A stretch of 64,000 bases of DNA from an uncultured Verrucomicrobia subdivision 3 bacterium (GCA_903895255.1 CAITTG010000023.1:28652-92651), one strand, 5' to 3'. Numbered from the stretch's first letter, positions 54,458-63,891 are shown. Notes: a model not told the origin generated them from the letters alone. Made by a program: numbers and translations.

Positions 54458-55878
54458 TCTTTACCTCTTTCGAATTTCTGATTTTTTTCTGCCTCGTCTG
54501 GTCCATCCGGAGTGGCATTAAATCATTTCCCGCGGAAAAATGGTTTCTGCTGGTGGCCAGCTACTTGTTCTACATGACATGGAACGTGCCCTGCGTGCTG
54601 CTGATCATTGGCTCGTCCTTGATGGATTACACGGCCGGGAGACTCATGGGCGGCACCCGGAACCATGCCGTCCGGAAGGCGCTGCTCGTCGGCAGCATCT
54701 GCCTGAACCTGGGGCTGCTGGGCTTTTTTAAATACCGCAATTTTTTCGCGGACAACATCTGGACGGGGCTGTCCGTCTTCGGTTTCCATCCGTCACCCCT
54801 GCATTTCTCGGTCTTTTTGCCGGTGGGCATCTCCTTCTTCACGTTCCAGAGCATGACTTATACGATCGATGTGTATCGCGGCACGCTGGCACCCTGCCGG
54901 TCCCTGCGAGATTTTTTGCTCTTCGTCGCGTTCTTTCCGCAACTCATCGCCGGTCCTATTGTGAGGGCCGCGCAATTTCTGCCGCAATTGGAACGGCCGC
55001 AACGCGCCACCTGGTCGGACCTCGAGGGCGGGATGTTTCTTTTCCTCCTGGGTGCCGTGAAGAAAATGGTGATTTCGGACGGAGTGGCCCCGCATGTGGA
55101 CATGATCTTTGCCGACCCGGGCCGGTTTGACGCCATTAGTCTGGCGCTCGGGGTGATGGGCTATTCGCTCCAAATTTATTGCGATTTTTCCGGCTACTCG
55201 GACATGGCCATCGGCTGCGCGCGCATTCTTGGTTTTCATTTCCCCGAGAATTTCGCGATGCCCTATGCCAGCCGGAACATCACCGAATTCTGGCGGCGCT
55301 GGCACATCACCCTCTCCATGTGGCTGCGGGATTACCTCTACATCCCGCTGGGGGGCAACCGCAAGGGCGTGGTCCGCACCTACATCAACCTGATGCTAAC
55401 CATGCTGCTGGGCGGGCTGTGGCACGGGGCCAGTTGGAACTTTGTCATCTGGGGCGGCATGCACGGTTTGGGCCTGATGATTCACAAGTTGTGGGATTCC
55501 AGCCGGTGGTGCGGGGTTTTGGCCCGGCAAAAATTGCTGGCCCCGCTGGTCACCCTCGCCTCCCATGCCGCCACGCTGGGACTCGTGTTTGGTTGCTGGA
55601 TCTTTTTCCGGGCCCAGTCATTCCACGCCGCGCGGCAAATCATCACCGGCATTCTGACCTTGAAGCATGCGGGCACCCGGCTGATTTCCCCGCAGATTCT
55701 CCTGGCCATCGCCGGGGTGACCCTGGTTCACCTGTTCCTCTCCAAGGATGCCAAGCTGCATGAGACCCTCCCGGCGGCCTCCCCCGGCAAACGGATTTTG
55801 GTGTATGCCTCGCTCTTGATCCTGCTGGTCCATCTGGCGGTGACGGCTGGCGCGCCCTTCATCTATTTCCAATTTTAG
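54454..55878 (+). CDS. MBOAT O-acyltransferase (AlgI/DltB-like)
   Basis: The 474-residue polytopic protein carries the MBOAT catalytic histidine, His324, in LLGGLWHGASWNFVIWGGMHG, and AlgI-like blocks (FFPQLIAGPIVRAAQFLPQL, YSLQIYCDFSGYSDMAIG). It moves acetyl groups across the inner membrane to the SGNH partner encoded just upstream. The start is GTG 54454. Confidence 0.93.
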   Translation: MIFTSFEFLIFFCLVWSIRSGIKSFPAEKWFLLVASYLFYMTWNVPCVLLIIGSSLMDYTAGRLMGGTRNHAVRKALLVGSICLNLGLLGFFKYRNFFADNIWTGLSVFGFHPSPLHFSVFLPVGISFFTFQSMTYTIDVYRGTLAPCRSLRDFLLFVAFFPQLIAGPIVRAAQFLPQLERPQRATWSDLEGGMFLFLLGAVKKMVISDGVAPHVDMIFADPGRFDAISLALGVMGYSLQIYCDFSGYSDMAIGCARILGFHFPENFAMPYASRNITEFWRRWHITLSMWLRDYLYIPLGGNRKGVVRTYINLMLTMLLGGLWHGASWNFVIWGGMHGLGLMIHKLWDSSRWCGVLARQKLLAPLVTLASHAATLGLVFGCWIFFRAQSFHAARQIITGILTLKHAGTRLISPQILLAIAGVTLVHLFLSKDAKLHETLPAASPGKRILVYASLLILLVHLAVTAGAPFIYFQF

Positions 55879-55891
55879 ACCTTGATCCGGC

Positions 55892-57028
55892 TCAAACCTC
55901 CGGGGCCGGTGGTGCGCCCGGCGGTCTTTTGTCCGTCGCGCTCGTGGCGGATTCCGCCGGGCTGGGAAACAAGCCCCCTGCCGGATCGGCCGCCGGCGTG
56001 AGCATCTTGCGGCGGCTGCGGGGGCGGGCGGGCCGCGTGGCGGGCGGCGGATCCGAGGAGACGTTCTCCTCGACCACATAGAGCGGGCGGCCCTTGATTT
56101 CCCGGTAAATGCGCGCGATATACTGTCCAACGATTCCCAGGGCCAGCAGGTTCAGACCGCCAAAGCCGAACACGGCCACGGCCAGGGTGGTGAATCCCAG
56201 CACGCGCAATTGCGGGAAGTACCCGAACGCCTGCAAAATCTTTTCGACGATCAAAAACCCGGCGTAGCCCAGGCTGGCCGCGCAGATGACCGCCCCCAGC
56301 ACGGCGATCCATTGCAGCGGCAGATCGGAAAAGCTGAACAGCCCGTCCAGCGCATAGCGGAACAGTTTGACGAATGATTGTTTGGGCTCGCCCACGGCGC
56401 GTTCCCTGCGCGCGTAGGTCACTTTGGTTTGCGGGTAGCCATACCATGATTTCAGCGCGGGCAGAAACAGGTTGGTTTCGCGGGCGGCCAGCAGGTGGTC
56501 CGCCACCACGCGATCCACGAGGGAAAACATGCCGCTGTTGAGGGGCATCACCCGGTCGGTCATGCGGTGAAAGAGCTGGTGGAAGCCATCAAACAACCAG
56601 CGCCGCAGCCCGCGTTCCTCGCGGCTGATCCGGCAGCCGGTGACCACTTTGAAGCCGGCGTGCCACTGGTCAAGTAATTGCGGGATCAACTCGGGTGGAT
56701 CCTGCAGGTCGGCGTCCAAAAAAATCACCGCGTCCCCCCGCGCCTGCTCCAGCCCCGCCCGATACGCCGGTTGCTGGCCAAAATTCCGGCTCAAGCCCAC
56801 GATCCGCCAGTGCGGGAACCGCGCCAGCTCGGCGGGCAGCGCCGCGCGGGTGCCATCCGTGCTGCCATCATCCACAATGATCACCTCCCACTCCTCCGGC
56901 CGGCATTGGATGGCCGCGGCCAGCCGGTCAAACAAGGCCCGCAAGCCCGCCCGCTCATTGAGCATGGGAATAACCAGCGATACCCGCTTGGGCCGGTCGG
57001 CACTCGGTTGGATGGTCATGGGATTCAT
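55892..57028 (-). CDS. GT2 polyprenol-phosphate glycosyltransferase (DPM1/GtrB-like)
   Basis: The 378-residue protein has the GT2 motifs LVIPMLNERAGL, VDDGSTDGTRA and FLDADLQDPPE, and RNFGQQPAYRAGLEQARGD typical of dolichyl-phosphate mannosyltransferase-like enzymes. Two membrane helices follow, then a Pro/Arg-rich cytoplasmic tail. It likely makes polyprenol-phosphate-sugar for GT-C enzymes such as YfhO-type proteins. Start 57028 was chosen; an upstream frame of 84 codons is unlike the family. Confidence 0.9.
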   Translation of the reverse strand: MNPMTIQPSADRPKRVSLVIPMLNERAGLRALFDRLAAAIQCRPEEWEVIIVDDGSTDGTRAALPAELARFPHWRIVGLSRNFGQQPAYRAGLEQARGDAVIFLDADLQDPPELIPQLLDQWHAGFKVVTGCRISREERGLRRWLFDGFHQLFHRMTDRVMPLNSGMFSLVDRVVADHLLAARETNLFLPALKSWYGYPQTKVTYARRERAVGEPKQSFVKLFRYALDGLFSFSDLPLQWIAVLGAVICAASLGYAGFLIVEKILQAFGYFPQLRVLGFTTLAVAVFGFGGLNLLALGIVGQYIARIYREIKGRPLYVVEENVSSDPPPATRPARPRSRRKMLTPAADPAGGLFPSPAESATSATDKRPPGAPPAPEV

Positions 57029-57272
57029 TGGCCGGTGGCTTCCGGGGCGCGGGCCGCAATAACCGGCGGGCGGTCGTGGCTGGGCAGCATCCGGAATACA
57101 ATGGGGTTTTCTCCCGGCAGACCGCTCCCGGCCGCGCGCCGCCACCAAGTCTCTTTTGGGTATGTTAATGACATCATAAGCCACTCCACCAGACCAGTAG
57201 TTACCCGGAAATGTCCCGGGCAACAACCAAAATTCCTCCCTGTTTATTCCGGCTTTACCTTCCCTCCGGCCT

Positions 57273-58430
57273 TCAACCACCGCCCACCCGGCCCGTGTGC
57301 CGCGCGTTGGCGCGGAACATCGGCCAGCTGCTTTTGGCCGGCGGCAAGCCCCGGGGCAATGGTTGCACCGCGTACAGATAACGTTCGCCCATGAAATAAA
57401 CCAGCCCGTCCGCCCCCACTGTCAGCGAGGAGGACACATTGCTCTCGGTCCGCACAGTCCACCGGACGTCTTCCCCGGGCCCGTCCGCGCAGGCCTCCAC
57501 CGCCCGCCAGGGCTGGGGCCAGTACACCTGTCCAGGCACGGTCGCCGCCGCGCCTTCCACCAGGCAGGACAAGCCGCCCACCAGGTTTCCCTCACCCGCC
57601 GGCGTCACGCGGTATTTGTCAAAGCTGCCGGCCTTGAGCACCCCCGCCAGGTAGATATTACCAGCCACATCGACCACCGGTGACGCCTCCGAGTAGCTGC
57701 CGCAGCGGAAATGCCAGCGTTCGGTGCCGTCCGGCCGCACCGCGTAAAGAAATCCATCCAGGGAGGGCACATAAATCGTGCCATCCGGCCCGATGGCCGG
57801 CGAGGCGGTGATTTCCGCCCCGGTGGCCAAGCGCCATTTTAATTTGCCCGCCGGCGTCAACGCGTAAAGATATTTGTCAAACGCCCCGAAATAGATCGTC
57901 CCGTCCCCCGCGATCGCCGGGGAGGAAATCACCACCGCCCCCACCGCGTAAGTCCATTTGGGCGCGCCCGCCGGGTCCAGCGCGTAGAAGGCCTTGTCCC
58001 AGCCGCCAAAATAAATCGTTCCGTCCGCCGCAATGCCCGGGGAGGCATCCACCCAGGCTCCAGTGGTAAAGCGCCACTTCAACTTGCCGCCGGGCGTCAC
58101 CGCGTAAAATTTTCGGTCCCGCGCCCCAAAGTAAATCGTGCCGTCCTCCGCCACCGCCGGGGAGGATTTGATGTCCAGTTCCCGGCCGGTGCTAAATTGC
58201 CAGCGAAGTTTGCCCGACGGATGGAAGGCCAGCAGGCGGCCGTCGAAGGTGCCCTGGTAAATGGTGCCATCCGGCGCGAGGGCCGGGGTGGACGCGGAAC
58301 CGATCGCCCCCACCTTGACCGACCAGAGCGTGGTGGCCGCGGGCAGCGGGTCGTCTGCCAGCGCCCGGCTGGCGAGGCCCAGCCCCAGCAGCGCCAGCCA
58401 CCCCATGGCCCCGGCTCGCGATAATTTCAT
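57273..58430 (-). CDS. PQQ-type beta-propeller protein, exported
   Basis: The 385-residue protein has a signal peptide (ending near RALAD) and at least seven propeller repeats of the form DGTIYFGAxDKxLYALTPxGKLKW. This is a PQQ-like/BamB-type WD-like propeller. No quinoprotein catalytic residues are evident, so it is probably a structural or binding protein in the periplasm. It lies between two GT2 genes on the same strand but has gaps of 94 and 244 bp. Confidence 0.85.
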   Translation of the reverse strand: MKLSRAGAMGWLALLGLGLASRALADDPLPAATTLWSVKVGAIGSASTPALAPDGTIYQGTFDGRLLAFHPSGKLRWQFSTGRELDIKSSPAVAEDGTIYFGARDRKFYAVTPGGKLKWRFTTGAWVDASPGIAADGTIYFGGWDKAFYALDPAGAPKWTYAVGAVVISSPAIAGDGTIYFGAFDKYLYALTPAGKLKWRLATGAEITASPAIGPDGTIYVPSLDGFLYAVRPDGTERWHFRCGSYSEASPVVDVAGNIYLAGVLKAGSFDKYRVTPAGEGNLVGGLSCLVEGAAATVPGQVYWPQPWRAVEACADGPGEDVRWTVRTESNVSSSLTVGADGLVYFMGERYLYAVQPLPRGLPPAKSSWPMFRANARHTGRVGGG

Positions 58431-58524
58431 TCCCCAAACTAGAACATCCGCGCGCCGCCAGCAATGCAAAGAACCAGCCGCCACAAGCCGCAGGCGGGGA
58501 CGCCCGCGCCCCTTTGCCTGCCCT

Positions 58525-59841
58525 TCACCGGGCCGCTGCGAGGATCAAGCGCGCCACCTTCTCCCCCTCGCGCACGGCGAAGTTCGTGCCGCGATCCTCC
58601 GGGAAAATCTGCGAGAAATTCGCCAGCCAAACCCCCGGCACCGGCGTGCGATAATCGGGAATCTTTGCCGCATACTGCGTGTCCACAATATGCTGCGCCG
58701 CCCGAAACCGAAACACGTGCTGCTCCCCGACCCTCCCGGCCTCGAACTCCGGAAACATCCGTTGGAGATACGCAAACCAGCGCGCCTTCAGCGCCGCGTC
58801 CGGCAGCCCGAACACCTCGCCCTCCGGGTCCAGATAGGCGCCGATGTAATAGACGTGCCGGCCGCCATATGTCTCCCGGCCCACCAGCCGCGTGTGGTTC
58901 AGGAACACCAGGAACGGCGCGTCCGGCGCGTTCACATTTACCCAGTAGTAATTCCCCAGGTCCTGATCGCTGGTGAACACCAGGCAGACCGCTCCCAGGT
59001 ACTCCACCCGGCACAACTGGCCCGCATACGCCCGGTACGCCTCGCCGGCCGGCAGCAACCGCGCCAGCGCGGGCGAGGGGCCGGTGAACAGACAGTCGTC
59101 GAACGCCACCGTTTCCCCGTTGATGACCGCCGTCCGCTCCGCGGAGATGGCCGACACCGTCGCCCCGGTGCGCAACGTCACTCCGCGCCGGCGCAACTCC
59201 GCTTCCAGCGCCGTGGTCACCACATTGAACCCGCCGCGAAAGTAGCCCAGTTTTTCCGACCCGCCACCGCCGCCGGAACGCGAATTAGCCCGCGTATGAA
59301 TCCGCGCCCAGAGCCACGCCATCGACACATTTTGGTAATGCCGGTCAAACTTGCCCTTCAGTAGCGGGGTCCAGATGCTCGCCATCGCGCTGGCCCCGCA
59401 GGCGCGGGTCATCCAGTCGTGGGCCGTCACCGCCGCCAGCCCCCGCCAGTTTTTTTGGTGCTTGAGATACAGCGCCGTCAGACCCGTCCGCCAGCGGCCG
59501 GGGAAACTGCACGGGTCAAAACGCAGCAAATCCTGCGGCGTCTTGAAAGCGTAAATGCGACCGTCCCGAAACACCCCCACCGAGCTGTCACACCACATCA
59601 AGCGGTCCGCCAGCCCCAGTTCCCGGACCAGGTCGAGGATGCTCGTGTCCGTCAGAAACAAATGGTGATAGGTCTTTTCCAGCGAGGTGCCCGCCAGCGG
59701 AAAGCCCGCCGCCAGACCGCCCAGTTGCGGGGCGCTCTCCACCAGCGTGATTTTATTGGCCGGGTCCGCCGCCAGCCGCAACGCCGCCGTGAGGCCAGTA
59801 AAGCCCCCGCCCACAATGAGGATGGTGCGGGTGTGCGACAT
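58525..59841 (-). CDS. FAD/NAD(P)-dependent oxidoreductase (protoporphyrinogen-oxidase-like)
   Basis: The 438-residue flavoprotein opens ILIVGGGFTGLTAALRLA with the dinucleotide-binding glycine loop, followed by an acidic ESAPQLGGLAAG and a C-terminal FAD-contact block. Homologues often sit in glycan loci. It overlaps the GtrA gene stop by 1 bp and is the third gene of an operon with a polyprenol-phosphate GT2 and GtrA. The substrate is unknown; amine oxidase or mutase-like chemistry are alternatives. Confidence 0.8.
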   Translation of the reverse strand: MSHTRTILIVGGGFTGLTAALRLAADPANKITLVESAPQLGGLAAGFPLAGTSLEKTYHHLFLTDTSILDLVRELGLADRLMWCDSSVGVFRDGRIYAFKTPQDLLRFDPCSFPGRWRTGLTALYLKHQKNWRGLAAVTAHDWMTRACGASAMASIWTPLLKGKFDRHYQNVSMAWLWARIHTRANSRSGGGGGSEKLGYFRGGFNVVTTALEAELRRRGVTLRTGATVSAISAERTAVINGETVAFDDCLFTGPSPALARLLPAGEAYRAYAGQLCRVEYLGAVCLVFTSDQDLGNYYWVNVNAPDAPFLVFLNHTRLVGRETYGGRHVYYIGAYLDPEGEVFGLPDAALKARWFAYLQRMFPEFEAGRVGEQHVFRFRAAQHIVDTQYAAKIPDYRTPVPGVWLANFSQIFPEDRGTNFAVREGEKVARLILAAAR

Positions 59842-60236
59842 CAGACCGTTTTGCGGAAGGACACCAGGCGATTGAGATTGTATTGCAGCAGCACGATCAC
59901 CCCCAGCGCGGCCAGCTTGGCCGCATACTTGTTGATCTGCCAGGTGCCAATCAGCACGTTCAACAACCCTGCCGAAACCAGCCAGCCCAGGAGTCCCACG
60001 CCAAAAAAACGCGCCAGCCGGGTTCCGATCCGGTCGGTGATACGAAAGTTAAACCAGGCGTTGAGCACAAAGGAGAGCAGGGTGCCGCTCGCATAACCAA
60101 TCCCGTTGGCCGCCTGATAATGCAATTTCCCGGAGTGCACCAGTTGCGAATAAATCGAAAAATCCAGCGTGGACCCCAGGCTGCCAATCACGCAATAAAG
60201 CAGGAACTGTCGCTTCTGAAGCAGTAATTGTTTCAT
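59841..60236 (-). CDS. GtrA-like polyprenol-linked sugar translocase
   Basis: The 131-residue protein has four hydrophobic helices with the GtrA signature (LYCVIGSLGSTLDFSIYSQL, GYASGTLLSFVLNAWFNFRIT). GtrA proteins flip polyprenol-phosphate sugars across the inner membrane. It starts 10 bp after the GT2 stop. The ATG at 60236 was chosen because earlier in-frame codons lie in the GT2 coding region. Confidence 0.85.
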   Translation of the reverse strand: MKQLLLQKRQFLLYCVIGSLGSTLDFSIYSQLVHSGKLHYQAANGIGYASGTLLSFVLNAWFNFRITDRIGTRLARFFGVGLLGWLVSAGLLNVLIGTWQINKYAAKLAALGVIVLLQYNLNRLVSFRKTV

Positions 60237-60246
60237 GCGGCCGGGA

Positions 60247-61230
60247 TTATTCAGGCGGGGGAACAATCCCCGCGCTGTCACGGAGGATCCACAGCGGCCG
60301 GCCCTTGACCTCCTCATAGATGCGACCAATATACTCCCCGAGAATGCCCAGGCAGATCAACTGCACCCCGCCCAGAAAAAGCACGGAAATCACAATCGTG
60401 GGAAACCCCGCGCCCGGCGCGAGGCCAATCTTGGCAAATTCACTGGCGAACAGCTTTTGGGCCAGCGTGAACACCACCCCCAAAAACGCGAACCCGGAAA
60501 CCCACAGACCCAGGTACGTGGCCAGCCGTAGCGGCGCGGCGGAAAAGGAAAACAAACCGTCCATCGCCAGCTTGAATGATTTTTTGAACGTGTACTGCGG
60601 CACCCCGGCCGCGCGTTCGCCGCGGTCAAACTCCACCGCCGTCTGCCGGAACCCGCACCACGTCCGCAATCCGCGCAGATACCGGCTGCGCTCCGGCAGC
60701 GCCCGGATCACCGCCACCACCTTGCGGTCCAGCAGGCAGAAATCTCCGGCATCCTGCGCCATGGGCAGCGGCGTCATTTTTTGGAGCAGCCGGTAAAAGC
60801 CCCACGCCAGAATGCGTTTCAACAGCGGGTCCTGCCGCTTTTTGCGCCGGGCAAACACCACCTCAAAGCCCGCGCGCCACTGGGCCAGCAACAACGTCAC
60901 CGCCTCGGGTGGGTCCTGCAAATCCGCGTCGATCACCACCACCGCTTCGCCAGTCGCAAAGTGCAGGCCGGCGCTGACCGCCGTCTGATGGCCAAAATTC
61001 CGGGCGAACGACAGCGCGCGCCAGCGGGGATCCCGCTGGCATTGCACCAGCAGAAGCGGCCAGGTGCGGTCCCGGGAACCGTCATCCACGCAAATAATCT
61101 CATAATCCGCGCCCCATGCGGGCGCGGCGGCCATGATGCGCTCAATCAGAATCGGCAAAACCGCCTCTTCATTGAAACAGGGCACCACAATGGATATTTT
61201 TTCCGGCACTTGTCCCCAAAACGCTAACAT
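60247..61230 (-). CDS. GT2 polyprenol-phosphate glycosyltransferase
   Basis: The 327-residue protein has ISIVVPCFNEEAVLPIL, VDDGSRDRTW, VIDADLQDPPEAV and RNFGHQTAVSAGL, followed by two membrane helices. It is a close architectural relative of the enzyme at 55.9 kb, but the C-terminal tail is short. It starts a minus-strand operon with GtrA and the FAD oxidoreductase, so it probably makes the polyprenol-phosphate sugar that GtrA flips. Confidence 0.9.
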   Translation of the reverse strand: MLAFWGQVPEKISIVVPCFNEEAVLPILIERIMAAAPAWGADYEIICVDDGSRDRTWPLLLVQCQRDPRWRALSFARNFGHQTAVSAGLHFATGEAVVVIDADLQDPPEAVTLLLAQWRAGFEVVFARRKKRQDPLLKRILAWGFYRLLQKMTPLPMAQDAGDFCLLDRKVVAVIRALPERSRYLRGLRTWCGFRQTAVEFDRGERAAGVPQYTFKKSFKLAMDGLFSFSAAPLRLATYLGLWVSGFAFLGVVFTLAQKLFASEFAKIGLAPGAGFPTIVISVLFLGGVQLICLGILGEYIGRIYEEVKGRPLWILRDSAGIVPPPE

Positions 61231-61489
61231 TTCGCCCCCAGCCCGCAAGGATAAAGCCCAAAACGTCCAAGGTCTCAAGTCCCGGGTCGGTGGGGGCAAG
61301 GGTGCGGGCGATTGAGGGCCAACGGCCCGGCCTCATACCAGCTTGGGGTGCCAACCCCAGGTGGCCGGTCCGATCCGGTTCTTAAGGGCTGAAGGCCTGT
61401 GCCATGCACGTTTTTCCACTCTGCCCCTAAAACCTGTTTAAACTGCTTATTGCCGGCTCAGGACCTGGACTTGATGTGTAAGTGACTTT

Positions 61490-61722
61490 TAAAAATTTGG
61501 TTCTCCGCTGTTTTCGGTGGCAGGACTGTCCTTCAAGTTGACGGCCTTGCCAACCTGCCTGGTGCGGGCACGTTAGGGCTGCTCAGCACGGAGATGCGAG
61601 CGTATCGGCCATGCGCCGCCACAACAACCCAAGCGTTCAGAAATTTCCCTTGCCAGCTCAAGCGCTTGCCTGTAAATTCAAATACCCGCATTGCCAGTCT
61701 CCAATGCGGGTATTTGCGTTTT
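61490..61722 (+). ncRNA. Candidate structured noncoding RNA (possibly 6S-like)
   Basis: The stretch starts after a TTGATG-like element and ends in a strong hairpin. Possible long-range pairs are AAATTT with AAATTT near the ends, CGCT with AGCG, GGTGGC with GCCGCC (one G-U) and GGCC with GGCC. Together they would enclose a central bubble reminiscent of 6S RNA. No coding gene explains the terminator. The assignment is a hypothesis. Confidence 0.25.
61679..61722 (+). terminator. Terminator-like hairpin with no upstream gene
   Basis: A perfect 15-bp stem (CAAATACCCGCATTG at 61679-61693 and its complement at 61702-61716) has an 8-nt loop and is followed by CGTTTT. No plus-strand protein gene ends nearby. 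Confidence 0.7.
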
Positions 61723-62187
61723 GAGCGCCGATACTTTTAATCAACTCTGGGTGATTCATTTCCAAGCGACGTTCGCCTGCTGTCAGCAGTTCGCTGGCGA
61801 CTCGCCAACCCTCGGTCGCCGGGCGGGCGGATCAACGATGGCAACGACCAAACCTGCGGGACCGCCTCATCCCCAAGCGACAATTCCACTGGAAACAGCG
61901 AGGAACCAAAAATTTACTTATAAATATTTTACCTGGACAGCATTTGTCCAGGATCCCCCGCTAAACCCGTCCATGATGAATGTCGTAATGACACCATTGG
62001 AGGACCGTCTTGGTTTGACCCGCGCCTAAAGCTTGCCGGTTCGTCCGGTTTGATCTGTGTCTCAGTGCCTCTGTGGTTAATGGAGGTTGGAGCCACCCGT
62101 AACCCTTGCCTCATGTCCCGGCCTTGGACTGCCGGTTCCATCACCCTGCGCTCGCCCGCCGCACTCACCTGTGCTATCTTCCGCCGC

Positions 62188-63423
62188 GTGTTAAACTACC
62201 TGGTTCGGATATGTGTGGTGGGGTGGCTGGCGTTGGTCGCGGTGGCCGGGGCGGCCCCGACGCCTATGGCGGATCTCACGCCGATCTTGGCCGCTCAGCC
62301 AGCCCAGTTTGGCCGGTTGTTGGCCACGCCGGAAACGTACCGGTTGCAGGTCCTCATTTCCGAGGTCATTACCAACGCCATCGGCCAGCCGGATTTGCAA
62401 CGTTACGGTTATCGGGTGGACGCCGAGTATATTTATCCCGCCAGTTCCATCAAGCTCGGCGCGGCGGTGACGTCGTTGCAAACCATCGAGCAACTGCAGG
62501 CGGCGCATCATTCGGCGGACCTCCTCGCGGTGCCGCTGACCATCGCACCGCTGTTCCCCGGCGACCCGGCACAGACGAATGACCCCGGCAATCTGGACGG
62601 CGGGCACATCACCCTCGCCCATGAGTTGCGCAAACTGGCGCTGATCTCGGACAACGACGCCTTCAACCGCCTGTTCGACCTGGTGGGCCACGAACACCTG
62701 AATGACAATCTGCACGCCCTCGGGCTGGACTCCGTGGTGATCAACCATCGCCTCTCGGAATCCCGCGCGGTGCCGGGCGGCCAGGCCTCGGCGTCGGTCA
62801 CGTTTTATCCGTCGGGCGAGCCCCCCATCGTGGTGCCCGAACGGCACAGCACCCTGAATCTCACGAACCGCGCGGCGCGTTTGGCGGTCGGCCGGGGCTT
62901 CATGAGCAACGGCAAAGTGGTCAACGAACCGATGAACTTCGCCCATGGCAACGGCATTTCGCTGATGGACCTGCAAAGCCTGCTGATCAAGCTGGTGCGG
63001 CCGGACATTGACCTGGGCACGCCGCCGCTGCAACTCGCGCCGGACCACCGCGCCTGGCTGCTGCGGGCCATGACCGAGTATCCGCGCGAATCCACCAATC
63101 CGGTGTATTCCGCCACCGAGTATCCGGATGATTACTGCAAGTTCCTGCTGCCGGGCATCCGCCGGGTATTTCCCGCCACCGCCCCCGGCGAGCGGATTCA
63201 GATCACGGCGAAGATCGGCCAGGCCTACGGCTTTAGCATTGAGAATTCCTACGTTTACAATCCGGCGAACGGCCGGGCCGTGTTTGTGACCGCCGTGATT
63301 TACACCAACACCCGCGAGATCCTGAACTCCGACCAGTACGAATACGAGACTGTGGCCGCGCCCTTCTACGCCGACCTCGGCGAGTTGGTGGCCCGCCGGT
63401 GGCTGGGCGCGCCGCCCCCTTGA
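62188..63423 (+). CDS. Class A beta-lactamase-fold serine hydrolase, exported
   Basis: The 411-residue protein has a signal-like N-terminus (RICVVGWLALVAVAGAA). The serine beta-lactamase/penicillin-binding motifs are Ser86-x-x-Lys89 (PASSIKL), Ser154-Asp155-Asn156 (ISDNDAFN) and a KIG at ITAKIGQAYG where KTG is usual. It is longer than class A enzymes (about 290). A peptidase or esterase role is at least as likely as resistance. The start GTG 62188 was chosen; upstream in-frame ATGs lack a signal sequence. Confidence 0.82.
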   Translation: MLNYLVRICVVGWLALVAVAGAAPTPMADLTPILAAQPAQFGRLLATPETYRLQVLISEVITNAIGQPDLQRYGYRVDAEYIYPASSIKLGAAVTSLQTIEQLQAAHHSADLLAVPLTIAPLFPGDPAQTNDPGNLDGGHITLAHELRKLALISDNDAFNRLFDLVGHEHLNDNLHALGLDSVVINHRLSESRAVPGGQASASVTFYPSGEPPIVVPERHSTLNLTNRAARLAVGRGFMSNGKVVNEPMNFAHGNGISLMDLQSLLIKLVRPDIDLGTPPLQLAPDHRAWLLRAMTEYPRESTNPVYSATEYPDDYCKFLLPGIRRVFPATAPGERIQITAKIGQAYGFSIENSYVYNPANGRAVFVTAVIYTNTREILNSDQYEYETVAAPFYADLGELVARRWLGAPPP

Positions 63424-63431
63424 TTTCTACC

Positions 63432-63881
63432 ATGACCATCCACACCTTTGCCGATGAACTCTGGCTGCCGCGCCCCCGCGCGGAAGTCTTCCCCTTCTTT
63501 GCCGACGCGGCGAACCTGGAGACCATCACCCCGCCGTGGGTGAATTTCAAAATCCTCACGCCGCTGCCGATTGCCATGCGGGCGGGCGCGAAGATTGAAT
63601 ATCAAATCCGCATCCACGGCGTGCCCGTGCGTTGGAAGACAGACATCACGCTCTGGGAACCGCCCTTCCGATTCCGGGACGAGCAGCGGAGCGGTCCCTA
63701 CCGCCAGTGGATTCACACCCATGAGTTTGCGGAAAAAGACGGCGGCACCCTCTGCCGGGACCGCGTGGATTACGCCGTCTGGGGCGGACACCTGATCAAC
63801 GCGCTCTTTGTGGGCCGCGATGTGCGACGGATTTTCCAATACCGGCGCGAGACCTTGGAACGGTTGTTTGGGAAACCGTAA
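63432..63881 (+). CDS. SRPBCC (START-like) family protein
   Basis: The 149-residue protein has the START-like pattern of ligand-binding folds: LWLPRPRAEVFPFFADAANLETITPPWVNFKI at the N-terminus and a C-terminal helix (NALFVGRDVRRIFQYRRETLERLF). It is similar to the SRPBCC family often called cell-division inhibitor-like or COG4276. It starts 8 bp after the serine hydrolase stop, so the two are probably co-transcribed. The ligand is unknown. Confidence 0.85.
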   Translation: MTIHTFADELWLPRPRAEVFPFFADAANLETITPPWVNFKILTPLPIAMRAGAKIEYQIRIHGVPVRWKTDITLWEPPFRFRDEQRSGPYRQWIHTHEFAEKDGGTLCRDRVDYAVWGGHLINALFVGRDVRRIFQYRRETLERLFGKP

Positions 63882-63891
63882 AAATGCTCTA

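Larger units (their letters stand above)
61231..62187. other. Long intergenic region with candidate RNA
   Basis: This 957-bp region has no convincing gene; a 112-codon frame at 61691-62029 has non-protein-like composition and overlaps a hairpin. It contains a candidate structured RNA with a terminator-like 15-bp stem (61490-61722) and, from about 61910, AT-rich sequence that may hold the promoter of the following gene. The remaining part shows no features. Confidence 0.55.

Noticed and set aside
61691..62029. 112-codon open frame on the plus strand
   Set aside because: It begins inside the terminator hairpin loop and its translation lacks protein-like features.
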